Below, piece by piece: positions 9,975-19,890 of a DNA stretch of 43,200 bases. Position 1 is the stretch's first letter, and every line of letters starts with the position of its first letter. This stretch comes from Welwitschia mirabilis (taxonomy: Eukaryota; Gnetophyta; Gnetopsida; Welwitschiales): contig JBOZIK010000001.1 in the NCBI GenBank assembly GCA_051453625.1, forward strand, positions 201,307,169-201,350,368, written 5' to 3'. A program made the translations under genes and the position numbers. The notes beneath the pieces were generated by a model. The model saw nothing but the letters and a program-made list of their open reading frames with translations, was not told where the DNA came from and searched no databases.

Positions 9975-10632
9975 CTAAGCAAGAGATGATGTACAAATAT
10001 TTTTGGTACATTTTCAAATTGGTATATTCATTATGGATCTGAAAGATAAAGTATCATATTACATTGGAATATCTTTTGTACTGGTACATATCTAATTGAG
10101 GAGATTTATTTTTGAATTAGGACATTACTCAAAATTAGATCTAAGGACCTCATCACTGTCTTCATTTGAAGAAGAGCTTTATTCTATGTACTAATACTAA
10201 ATAAGTGATATCAGAGCTCTAAAGGCTTTATTGCATTACTTCTATTTATCTTCTAAGGTTGAGACTTAGCCTACAAAAGTCCATTGTTAAGGTTGAAACT
10301 TAGCCTGTAAAAGTCTGCTTCTAAGGATTAACAGGTGAGCCTAGCAAAACCTATGAAGTAACAAAGATCTAAAATCAATCTTGGAAGAAGCTAATTATTG
10401 AGAGTGGAGTAAGGGAGTTCTCGAACCACTATAAATCCTGTGTGCATCCAAACTAGTAGTTTATCTTTTATGGTTTATATTCTGTTTTTATTTATTCTTT
10501 GTATGCATGATTTTGATTTTATTATTCATTTATATGTAATCTATGATTAGATTTTGTTAAGTTGTTTTGAGTTTAAAGTTTTTGTAAAGAACCTATTCAC
10601 CTCCTCCCCCTTAGAGTTCTCGATCCTATCAT

Positions 10633-10645
10633 TTAGTATCAGAGC
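10633..10645 (+). promoter_or_regulatory. Primer-binding site of copia-1 (initiator Met tRNA)
   Basis: TTAGTATCAGAGC begins one base after the 5' LTR. It matches the complement of the initiator tRNA-Met 3' end (TGGTATCAGAGC) except for one G-to-A change. This primer is usual for plant Ty1/copia elements. Confidence 0.9.
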
Positions 10646-11330
10646 ATAGGTTAATCTATGAGAAATCTTAATAGATCTAGACTAAGAACCCTTCAATAAA
10701 TATTTTCATTAATGAATTTGTTAGCATGCCCTTTTTAAATAACTATGCCTTTATCTATTTCCTATAGATAGTATGTGGATATATGTTTAAATAGAATGTA
10801 GAAAGAAAAGACTCACAAGGATCAGATGAAGGAGACAAAAGAAATACTCAAGAGCATATTAGTAAAAGGAGACTCTCTTTTATGGCCTTTGTACCACCTC
10901 TATAAGATGTTCTAGATTCCTAAGTAAATGATGAAGATGAAGTTAATCTAGAAGATACTTGTCAAGAGTTATATCAAGAATGTAAAAAATTAACTAGAAG
11001 AATTAATAACTTAAATAAGATTATAAAATCCCTTATCAAAGAAAAAGATGAGTTGGAATCAAGCTTTAAAAAAGTAAAATCCAAAAATTCCAATCTTACC
11101 TTGCAGGTAAAAAATTTGTTATATTTTATTAATAAGTTTTTAGATGAATCTACCAAATTGGAATAAATTCTTGGATTTTAAAAATCAGTTGGAAATAAAT
11201 TAGGTATTGGGTTCATTTCAAAGAAACCTCAAGAATAACAAACTCAGGTAACCAATTATGGTAATTTCGTTTCAAAACTTACTTATCATTTTCATGGAAA
11301 AATAGGTCATTAAAAACATATGTGCAATGC
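10646..11330 (+). pseudogene. Copia-1 gag remnant (coiled coil and zinc knuckle)
   Basis: Capsid/nucleocapsid remnant. From about 10920 to 11165 a Lys/Glu/Asn/Leu-rich frame (KKLTRRINNLNK..., then EKDELESSFKKVKSK) reads as a coiled coil. At about 11281-11327 a degenerate CCHC zinc knuckle is visible as YHFHGKIGH, a stop, then KHMC, with a Cys replaced by Phe. Only about 250 bp separate the primer site from the coiled coil, so most of the N-terminal capsid part is missing. Gag would normally package the element RNA. Confidence 0.65.
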
Positions 11331-11960
11331 TAGGAAGTTAATGTTGTTTTCAAATTTTGGTATCTCTTTTCCATTTAGATTTATTCCTAAGAAAAGTATA
11401 CCACATCAGTATAAAAGGACTATGTGGTTAAAAGCTAACGATCTCAAAAGCTTGTTGATCTACATAACCTTTAAAGTCTCAAATAGTATAAGTGGGTATC
11501 TTGATAGTGGATGTTCAAGGCACATGACTGGAGATAAATTAAGATTTAAGCATCTAAGCCACTTTGATGGAGAAGAAGTAATCTTCAGAGACAATGGAAG
11601 AGAAAAAATAGAAGGCATTAGAAGCATGGATAGAGGTAACTTTCCTAAAATTAATGAAGTCTTATATGTAAGTGGTTTGAAGCACAATTTATTAAGCATT
11701 AGTCAAATTTATAATAAAGGTTAGAAAGTAGTCTTTGATAAATTAAAATGTAAAATTGTGCATGAAAAATCGAATGATGTGATACTTAGAGCTAACCAAA
11801 TAAATAATGTGTATAGAATAGATCAATCATGCTCTCCTTATTATTTTTTGAATGTTTCTCAATATGAATTATAGCATAAACATTTAGGACATGTTAATTA
11901 TAATCAATTGAAATTGATTATTCATAAGAATATTATTAGAGAAATCTCTATGATAAATAT
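11320..11960 (+). pseudogene. Copia-1 protease and gag-pre-integrase remnant
   Basis: Aspartic protease that would cleave the polyprotein. The active-site motif LDSGCSRHMTG is intact at 11500-11532, followed by the conserved LKHNLLSISQ at 11676-11705. A stop follows at 11722. The gag-pre-integrase signature appears at about 11868-11900 as L, stop, HKHLGHVNY, the stop being TAG where a TGG Trp codon is expected. The longest open stretch is 11320-11724. Confidence 0.85.
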
Positions 11961-12333
11961 AGAAAAATAAGACTTATGTAATGCGTGTCAAAAGGGAAAA
12001 TAAATTATAACTTCTCATAAGAGTAAAACCCATGTTTCTACTTCAATGTTATTAGAACTCATCCACATGGATTTAGTTTGTCTTGCTCAAACTCGTAGTC
12101 TAGGTGGAAAGTGTTATTTTCTCATAATGATTGATGACTACTCTAGATATACTTGGACTGCCTTTTTTTCTAATAAATCTGAAGCTTACAAGCATTCGAT
12201 TGAGATTTGCAATAAGATTTAAAATGAAAAGGGTTACACCATAAAGAAGATAAGAAGAAATCATGGTGGAAAGTTTGAAAATCGCCTTTTTAAAAAGTAT
12301 TTCATTGAAAACAGTATCGATCGTCAATTTTCA
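11961..12333 (+). pseudogene. Copia-1 integrase remnant (runs into a gap)
   Basis: Zinc-binding Cys pair in DLCNACQKGK (11971-12000). The catalytic core begins with HMDLVC (12065-12082), then LIMIDDYSRYTWT (12121-12160). The motif that should hold the second catalytic Asp reads RNHGGKFEN (12256-12282): the Asp position is Asn (AAT, 12259-12261) and a nearby Glu is Lys (AAG, 12271-12273), both G-to-A changes. The rest of the core, with the catalytic Glu, falls in the following gap. The enzyme would have been inactive even without its stops. Confidence 0.85.
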
Positions 12334-12653
12334 NNNNNNNNNNNNNNNNNNNNNNNNNNNNNNNNNNNNNNNNNNNNNNNNNNNNNNNNNNNNNNNNNNN
12401 NNNNNNNNNNNNNNNNNNNNNNNNNNNNNNNNNNNNNNNNNNNNNNNNNNNNNNNNNNNNNNNNNNNNNNNNNNNNNNNNNNNNNNNNNNNNNNNNNNNN
12501 NNNNNNNNNNNNNNNNNNNNNNNNNNNNNNNNNNNNNNNNNNNNNNNNNNNNNNNNNNNNNNNNNNNNNNNNNNNNNNNNNNNNNNNNNNNNNNNNNNNN
12601 NNNNNNNNNNNNNNNNNNNNNNNNNNNNNNNNNNNNNNNNNNNNNNNNNNNNN
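12334..12653. other. Assembly gap (320 N) inside copia-1 pol
   Basis: Run of N between the integrase core and the start of the RT region. The flanks are not duplicates. The missing part of integrase would need roughly this length or a little more. Confidence 0.95.
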
Positions 12654-13860
12654 AAGAAGCTTACCTATAGAAGAATCAATAAATGTACAAATTGATGACA
12701 TTAATCTAAAGGTAAGCAACACAGATGAAGAAATCATAAACCCAATTATTCCCATCATAAATGAATGTATTACTAAAACAAATGAAGCTTAAGTAAAAGA
12801 ATTTATACCAAAAAGGCCTAAACTTCTAAAAGATCATCTGTTAGAATCAATCATTAGAGAAGTTAACTCAAGAGTAAAAATAAAAAGTTTAATGAAAAAT
12901 TTATGTGCCCATGTCTGCTATGTTTCAAAAATAGAACCCAAGAATTTTGAAGAAATAGAAAATCATGAAGAATGGATGTTATTAATGCAAGACAAGTTAC
13001 TACATTTCAAGAGAAACAATGTTTGAAAACTAGTGAAAAGATCAAAAGATAAGAATGTCATTGATACAAAATCGATCTTTAAAAATAAATGTGATGAAGA
13101 AAACAATGTAATCAAAAATAAAGCAATACTTGTAGCTCAAGATTTTAACCAAAGATAAGCAATTGATGTAGGAGATACTTTTGCTCCTGTTGCAAGATTA
13201 CATAGCATTAGAATGTTCTTATCCTTTGAAGCTTTTAAAAACTTTAAGGTTTATCAAATGAATGTAAAAATTGCCTTTTTAAATGGTTCATTAAATGAAA
13301 AAGTCTATGTTGAACAACATTAATATTTTATTAATCCATATAGATCTGATCATGTATATAGACTTAAGAAAGTGCTATATGGATTAACACAAGTACCTAG
13401 AGCATGGTATGAAAAGTTAGCTATCTTTTTGAATGAAAATGGATATGATCATGAAACAGTAGATAAAACTTTATTTGTAAAAAAGCTAAAATATGATTTT
13501 AATATTATACAAATTTATGTAGATGATATTAATTTTAGTGCCTCAAATGAAAAATTGTCAAAATAATTTACAAAAATTATGACAAATCAATTTGAAATGA
13601 GTATGCTTGGTGAAGTTAAAATGTTTCTTAGACTTTAAATAAAGTAATATAATGATGGAATATTTATTTCTCAATTCAAATATGCAAGAGATTTGATCAA
13701 ACAATTTGGATTAGAAAATGAAAAAATAGTTGATACTCCTATGTCTACATCATGTAAAGTAAGCCTAGATGAAAATGATAAACTAGTAGATCAAAAACTT
13801 TACAGAAGCATGATTGGTAGTTTATTATATTTAATCGTCAGTACATAGATATCATGTTTA
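12654..13860 (+). pseudogene. Copia-1 reverse transcriptase remnant
   Basis: RT would copy element RNA into cDNA. One frame can be followed from 12656 to about 13850 with stops but few indels. The RT starts near the phrase EEWMLLMQDKL (12969-13001). TFAPVARL lies at about 13179-13202, LYGLTQVPRAWYEK at about 13375-13416, and the polymerase motif YVDD is intact at 13516-13527. The longest open piece is 13372-13566. The region before 12950 corresponds to the variable integrase-RT linker. Confidence 0.88.
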
Positions 13861-14466
13861 GTATTGGAGTTTATGCTAAATATCAATCAAATCCAAAAGA
13901 ATCACATCTTTAAGAAGTAAAAAGGATAATAAGATACATAAAAGGAACATGTGATTATGATTTATGGTATCCAAATGGAACATCTTTTGATCTTACATGT
14001 TTTAGTGATGCTGATTAGGTAGGATGAAAAGATGATAGAAAAAGCACAAGTGAAAATTATTTCGTTCTAGGTTCATGTCTAGTTGGTTGAGCAAGAAAAA
14101 AACAAAATTCTATTTCTCTTTCCACTGCATAAGCTAAATATATTACTGCAGGAAGTTGTTGTACTTACCTCTTATGGATGAAAAAAATATTAAGATATTT
14201 TAAAATATATTTTGAATAAGTTCTTATTTTTTGCAATAATACTAGTACTATTAATATTTCTAAGAATCTAGTACATCATTCAAGAATAAAGCATATCAAA
14301 CATAAACACCACTTTCTTCGTGATCAGATAGAAAAAGGTCATATATCTATGAACTTTATTTCTATAGAACAATAATTAGTAGATATTTTTACTAAACTCC
14401 TAAATTTTGATACTTTTATTCATCTCAGAAACAAACTAGGGGTTCTTTCACCATCCTATCATTAAG
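13861..14466 (+). pseudogene. Copia-1 RNase H and C-terminus
   Basis: RNase H removes RNA from the RNA-DNA hybrid. FSDAD is followed by a stop at the expected Trp (about 14001-14018), then DDRKSTSENYFVLGS. SISLSTA followed by a stop (near 14112-14132) carries TAA where CAA is usual. The C-terminal signature HHSRIKHI and HHFLRDQIEKGHI (14277-14348) and the ending of pol, FIHLRNKLGV (about 14418-14447), are readable. The domain is broken by at least six stops. Confidence 0.85.
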
Positions 14467-15320
14467 TGCAGGGCGATTAACCCAACATTAAATTCAGTCG
14501 ACCAGTATAAGACATTCAACTAGTCTAATGTTCAGTCATCTAGTTTGCTAAAAAGTTTTGTAGTAGTACTAGTAGTAGAACAAAATCCATTTGTAAATTG
14601 TCTGTCATCTAATAAAATTTCTTATTCTTGTATGAACATTTTTGCATTTGAAAATCATTATCTTTTATGACATACTTTGCTAAATTCAAAATATAATGAA
14701 ATTATTTTCTTTTACTCAATCCTTTCTTTATTATAATATTTTTGAAATGTAATATATTTGAATTAGAATAAAATAATTACCCAATTATTGAGTGTACTTC
14801 TAATTATATTGTGCATTATCATTTGGTATTAATTTGTGTTATCAAAAGGTATCATTTAAGTATGTAATTCATAAGTGTTGCTTGGATCATCACTCTTGGT
14901 AAAATTATGTGCATATTCCAAACATGCCTTATTTAAAAGCACAACTTGTCTATTCCAAATGCTTTCAAATTTTTGGCTTATCATCATTTATCATTTGGTA
15001 TCAACATAGGGGGAGAATATGTTTTAAAAGTGCTTAAATATGATTATTATTTACCATTGGTGTCAAAGAGGAAGATAAGATGTAGTGCTTTCAATTCAAT
15101 ATTAAATTCAATCTGCTTTTTTATTGTAATTTTTGAATATTTTGTGATATTTAATCAAAGGGAAAGAAAAGATTACCTATCTTACCTTTTGCTTATAATG
15201 TATATGTCTTGATGTAAGGAGGAGTCTTTTTAACTTTTTAATGTGTTCTTAAAAGTATTTAGTGAATGATTTTAAATTGTTTAAATCTTTGAAATCATTA
15301 AATTATTTGCCATTAATGTC
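14467..15320 (+). other. Copia-1 noncoding stretch between pol and 3' LTR
   Basis: About 850 bp without recognisable coding. The start (14488-14530) repeats the GTCGACCAGT-type motif of the LTR. The open stretch 14946-15212 has no family resemblance. Confidence 0.55.
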
Positions 15321-15332
15321 AAAAGAGGAGAT
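15321..15332 (+). promoter_or_regulatory. Polypurine tract of copia-1
   Basis: AAAAGAGGAGAT immediately before the 3' LTR: the plus-strand primer site. Confidence 0.85.
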
Positions 15333-16637
15333 TATTAGATTATATTTACCAATTAATATCAAACTAATTCTTCTAGTGTAGTGCAAATTTGTAGACATTG
15401 TGTGTAGATGAATTTGAGTTTTGCAGGGGAAAGATTTGGACCAAAATACACCAAAGAAACTACTTAGATATGTTTACCTCCAGTGGGGGTTAACCAGATC
15501 CTAGAGGGGTTAACCATACTTAAAGTAGATAATAAAAGTAAACTGAACCCAGAGGGGTTGGCTGGATTATTAAGGGGTCGACTAGACCTATGATCTCAAG
15601 AACCAATAGTCTCAGACCAAGAGGAATGGGGTCAACTAGATATTTATGGGGTCGACAAGATTTGAAGAGCTAACAGTTAAGTCCTAGACCAAAAGAAAAG
15701 GGGTTAACCATATTTTTATATAGTCGACTAAACCTAAAAAGATAATAAAGTCTATAGTTCCAGACTGAGAGATAAGAGGTTGACTAGATCAAGGACGGGA
15801 TTGACCGAGTTCCTATGGAGTCGACTGGATATTTGTGGGGTTGACCAGATGATATGAAAAAGTAAATCTTGTAGATGTTATGTATCTATTACCTAGTTAT
15901 TACCTAGTTGTTTTCTAGCCGCTTATAGCCATTAGAGATGTAATTCAATTATATCAAACCCTAGTAACCCTCCATTATAATACCTAGGTAAGAGATGATC
16001 TAGAGATCTTTTTGGCACATTTTAAAATCAGTATATTCATTGTGGATTTGAAAGATTAAGTAGCATATTGCAATGAAGTATTTTTTGTACTGATACATAT
16101 CTGATTACGAAGATCTATTCTTAAATTAGAAAATCACTTAAAATTAGATCTAAGGACCTCATCATTATCTTCATTTGGAGAAGAGCTTCATTCTATGTAC
16201 CGATACTAAATAAGTGATATCAGAGCTACAAAGGCTTCATTGCATCACTTCTATTTATCTTCTAAGGTTGAGACTTAGCCTGTAAAAGTCCATTGTTAAG
16301 GTTGAGACTTATCCTATAAAAGTCCACTTGTAAGGGTTAACAGGTGAGCTTGGCAAAACCTATAAAGTAATAGAGATCCGAGATCAAGTTTGGAAGAAGC
16401 TAATCATCAAGAGTGGAGTAGGGAAGTTCCTGAATCACTATAAATCCTACGTGCATCCAAACTAGTAGTTTTTGTTTTATGGTTTACATTTTGTTTTTAT
16501 TTATTTTTTGTATGTATGATCTTGATTTCATTATTTATTTATATGCAATCTATGATTATATTTTATTAAGTTGTTTTGATTTTAAAGTTTTTGTAAAGAA
16601 CCTATTCATCCCCCCTCTAGGGTTCTCGATCCTATCA
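15333..16637 (+). repeat. 3' LTR of copia-1
   Basis: Pairs with 9322-10631 along its whole length. It begins TATTAG and ends CCTATCA. The GTCGAC-type motif array lies at about 15483-15850. Most differences from the 5' LTR are C/T or G/A. It is followed directly by CATTC. Confidence 0.95.
15483..15850 (+). repeat. U3 array of GTCGAC-centred motif, 3' LTR of copia-1
   Basis: Counterpart of the array in the 5' LTR, again about ten to twelve copies. Some copies keep GTCGAC where the 5' LTR has lost it, and the reverse, showing independent decay after insertion. Confidence 0.8.
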
Positions 16638-16642
16638 CATTC
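16638..16642 (+). repeat. Target-site duplication, right copy (CATTC)
   Basis: Exact repeat of 9317-9321 directly after the 3' LTR of copia-1. Confidence 0.92.
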
Positions 16643-17215
16643 ATATAACTTCTATCACATGTGTTTTCATTTCTCTTTGTGTGAATATTATAGTTTACTT
16701 GTGTCTTTCTTTCTATTTTATTATGCTCTTGTGAGTTAATAAATAATGATCTCATCCTCAAATCCTACTGATTTTCATTTTCACTTGAAATTTTCATGAA
16801 AGGAGATCAAAGGGCTAGAGATCCATACTTTTGGTTATAAAATAGATGTGGTTCATGATTAATGCAAAATACTTCTTTTTCTAATTTCAATATGTAATTG
16901 TTTCTCATCCTCATAGCTTATGTTGCTTCTAATCCAGTAATAGTTTCTCTATTAATATAGGTTGTGAGGGAAACCTTTATTAAGGTTCTGCTTAGTTAGT
17001 TTAGGTTAAGTGCATTATTGTTTCTTTTTTCTAGATTAGCTTTGCATGAGTGTGTTATACTTTACTTTTATGTATTACAAGTTATTTCTGTAGATTGGTA
17101 TGCAAGTATTTCTTTATAGAAAGTAACTCTTATTTCCTACTTTAGCCTTTGATAGATTATAACATTTGGATCACTCCTATCTATATTAGTATGTTATGTT
17201 TATGCATTATATTTG
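16643..17215 (+). repeat. LTR of gypsy copy B, part 2 (R/U5)
   Basis: Continues LTR B after copia-1. It aligns with F (minus) through 'agagatccat', 'gcaaaatacttctttt' and 'ctcatagcttatgttgctt', and with A through 'ctttattaag' and the end phrase 'atttggatcactcct' (17166-17180). It is somewhat shorter than F and A in the middle. The exact end is not pinned. Confidence 0.75.
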
Positions 17216-17261
17216 TAATTAATAGGATTCTACATAGGATGTGACGTTTTATAAGTATGCA
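17216..17261. other. Junction between LTR B and inverted LTR F
   Basis: Short stretch where B's LTR ends and the reverse-oriented LTR F begins. I cannot place the breakpoint exactly, and no target duplication is visible. Confidence 0.4.
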
Positions 17262-18067
17262 CTACAATAATTACCTTCATAACCTATATCACTCAAGAGA
17301 TTGTTATCAGATCAAAAGCAACATAAGCTATGAGGAATAAGAACAACATGCATAGGAATTAGAAAAGAAGTATTTTGTATTAAGTGAACAACATCCTTAT
17401 TACAAAGTAGTTGCATCTCAGTGAAGGAAGCACTACCCAACACTAAGGAAGACATCTTTTTGCAACTACAAGAATGGATCTCTAACTCTTTAATCTCTTA
17501 TCATAAGAATTTGTAGTGCAAAAAAAGATAAGCAAGAGTCAAGAACAAGACCAATATTTGTTAATATTAAGATACAACAAAACAAACAGATAGGCATGAG
17601 TAAAATCCTAATAGCTATACCAAAAAAATAGATAGACAAGTGGCAAAAGTTAGATGAATATCTAGTCAGGCGTTATAATAGTATCATCTGAATAGTTATT
17701 CAGATGATATTGGAGATGATGCCATCTCATAAATGATTTATGTCATCTACCAGATTGATCTTAGTTAGCATCCTCATTGGTATTAACTATTCTATCATTT
17801 GTACTATCATCTAGATAATGAGATGGATGATGGGTTTTACAAGTGTTACATCAATATATCAGCCTTAATGTTTTATAAGAAGTTTATCTCAGAAATAGGA
17901 AGTTATAAGAATTACTCTGAATGCTATAAAATGTCATGCAGATTACTTATTTTTATCTCTTTCATCTCAACTCTTTATTATCATGAAAATAAAGCACATA
18001 TCTATTTACTATTTTAAAAAACTACTCAAAATAACCTATCAAATATGAATAATTTCTTAGCACAACA
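17262..18067 (-). repeat. LTR F (same family, inverted, U5 truncated)
   Basis: Read on the minus strand it begins TGTTGTGCTAAG at 18067 and follows LTR B closely through U3 and R. It then stops in U5 after the counterpart of 'cttgagtgatataggtt', missing some 250 bp present in A and B. No PPT lies outside its start, so it is a solo or 5' LTR rather than a 3' LTR. It contains a 28-bp inverted repeat (17682-17709). It lacks the copia-1 insertion and so shows the empty site. Confidence 0.8.
17682..17709. repeat. Perfect inverted repeat in LTR F
   Basis: Arms TATCATCTGAATA (17682-17694) and TATTCAGATGATA (17697-17709), separated by GT. It could form a hairpin or bind a dimeric factor. The B counterpart is only partly palindromic. 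Confidence 0.85.
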
Positions 18068-18681
18068 TCGTGCTAATCCAAAAAGCATCATGATAGCTTA
18101 AAAGCTAGTCCATCCCTAATGGGAGGTTTAGAAAGAATACATGACTAAAGCTTAAATAATCTCTTTTATAATATGATCTAAATATTATTTTGAGTAAACT
18201 AAAGTAGGATATGATATGCCAAATTAGAATTTCTAATTAGGGTTTCTAAGGCCTAATAGGATTATTCTTTAAAATTTTCAAAGTATACAAGAATGCCTTT
18301 TAGCATGGGATCATTTTAGGGGGTTTTCTTATAAAATATTCTTTGTTTATCATTTGCTTTTATAAAAACTCCAAATGAGTTCCTTATGTCAAAAATGTTT
18401 AAGAATGTAAGTATGGAGCCATTTTATACATAATAATTAATGTTGCCACTCTTAGAACTAACATCGCCATTAATAATCCTTGGCACACCTCCATGTTCTG
18501 CCTTAATACTCTAGATGATGTAAATATCATATAAAATAATAGTATTAAGGCATATTATTAGTAAAATTGGATTCTCATGGACTTGAGAAAATTAAATTCA
18601 CAAAATTATTGTAATAATCAATTAATCATGCTAACAAGGCCTAGATTCCTTGATGTAAGTGTCAATTTTTGCATGTTATCA
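18068..18681 (-). repeat. Athila-type LTR of copy E (partial)
   Basis: On the minus strand it starts TGATAACATGC at 18681 and runs to 18068, where LTR F interrupts it. The beginning resembles starts of Athila LTRs as I remember them. It is preceded (minus strand) by a purine-rich PPT-like stretch. The U5 end is not found in the window. Confidence 0.55.
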
Positions 18682-18700
18682 TATCCCTGAACTAATCTTT
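18682..18700 (-). promoter_or_regulatory. Probable polypurine tract of copy E
   Basis: On the minus strand the bases just before the LTR start read GTTCAGGGATA, purine-rich and correctly placed. It is weaker than those of A-C. Confidence 0.45.
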
Positions 18701-19890
18701 CACTAGTTCCTTAGCAAAAAAGGTGTATTAAAATTAGTTAACACAAGAAAATTTTCTAATAAAATCAATCAAGTATTAATTAAGAAATGATAAAAGAATT
18801 CAAAATTAATTTATCCGATTTGATTCTGAAATTATACTTAAGCAAAAGAATAGAGCATTAATATAGGCACTTAAGTAAAAATATTACTTCCTCCAATAAA
18901 GACTAAACTTTATTCTCAAAGTTTGAAGGATATGAAAATTCAGAGGAAAATCAATGAGAGCAACTAATTTTTAAAAAAAAAAAACTAAAAAGTAAATGCA
19001 CAATTCATGATAAAACTAGAAAATGGAAAATGCAAACTAATGCAAGAGAAAGACTGCTAATCAAAATAACTCTTTGATTGTAATGATGTAAATCTCTAAA
19101 TATAAAATATAAACTACACAAATGATTAGAAAATGACTAAAAAAAACATGAAAAAGAAAAATAAAATGTGATAGTTTAGACATGAAGGAATGAATGATGA
19201 GTCTGTATTTGTTAGTTTCTATGAATTTTAAATGTAGAAATGATTGCAAAAAAAACTATAAATAAAACATGAAATATCTTAGTCAAATGAGGGTTATTCT
19301 ATGTAGAATAAGGCCAACATCACTAGCTAGGTAATTCTGTAGTGCTAGCTATTTGAATAATTATGTTATAAGATTATAGTGATAAAACCTTAAAATTGAG
19401 TTAAATATTTGGAGTTATATGCTAGTTTAAAATAAAAACCAAACTAATAGAAACAAGGATTCATATTAATTTTACATTAAGCATAAAGGTAATTACAACA
19501 AGAGAAAATTTTATTACAATATAGCTTTCAAAACTTAAAAAAATGCATATGAAGAAGGATAAGGGAAGATGGAGGGAAAGGGAGGGGGCAGAGAGAGAGA
19601 GAGAGAGATTTTTAGCTCATGAATATTCTATGAGAGGTCATAATTTCCAACTTTTAATTTATTCTCTCTTAATTACTTAAAATTCTATTTTATCCTTGGT
19701 AATCTTCTTAATTTTTCTCTAAAGATTTCCAATTGAAGTCCTTTATGATTTGGAAACATCCTCTAAGAATGTATTACTAAAAGTGGTGAAAGAATGATTA
19801 TAAGTAGTGGAAGGAGATGTATAAAAATATTTACCACTGGATGCTTTCCCCTTTTTTCTTATAATGGGTAAAGAATAAGAATAGGAAGAA
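18701..19890 (-). other. Copy E 3' noncoding region
   Basis: AT-rich, no coding signal. A (GA)9 microsatellite lies at 19591-19608 inside a purine-rich stretch (19561-19608). The position between the putative second frame and the PPT fits the long 3' untranslated region of Athila-type elements. Confidence 0.45.
19591..19608 (+). repeat. (GA)9 microsatellite
   Basis: Nine GA units within a longer purine tract beginning at 19561. Confidence 0.95.

Larger units (their letters stand above)
9322..10631 (+). repeat. 5' LTR of copia-1
   Basis: Pairs with 15333-16637. Starts TATTAG (TA in place of the canonical TG) and ends CCTATCA. U3 carries about a dozen copies of a motif like GGGGTCGACCAGAT (9475-9841). 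A TATA box lies at 9966-9974. The right border is fixed by the primer site that follows, the left border by the target duplication. Confidence 0.95.
9322..16637 (+). mobile_element. Copia-1: complete but inactive Ty1/copia element
   Basis: A 7,316-bp LTR retrotransposon nested in the LTR of copy B. It has two LTRs (1,310 and 1,305 bp), an initiator-Met tRNA primer site, gag remnant, protease, integrase, RT, RNase H, PPT and a perfect CATTC duplication. Domain order PR-IN-RT-RNase H defines Ty1/copia. Long LTRs, the gag coiled coil and the RT motifs suggest a Sirevirus-like lineage, not certain. Coding is broken by many stops, gag lacks its N-terminal part, and integrase has lost catalytic residues. 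Over the first 180 bp the LTRs differ at roughly one position in eight, mostly transitions, so the insertion is old but younger than its surroundings. Confidence 0.95.

Noticed and set aside
14946-15212. Open frame of 88 codons after copia-1 pol
   Set aside because: Considered as an env-like extra frame, but too short, no membrane or signal features that stand out from AT-rich composition, and no motif.
16479-16739. Open frame of 86 codons at the end of copia-1
   Set aside because: It crosses the LTR / target duplication / LTR B border, so it cannot be a real gene.
19591-19608. (GA)9 as a regulatory GAGA element
   Set aside because: It lies in the 3' region of a decayed element with no nearby promoter; treated as a simple microsatellite.
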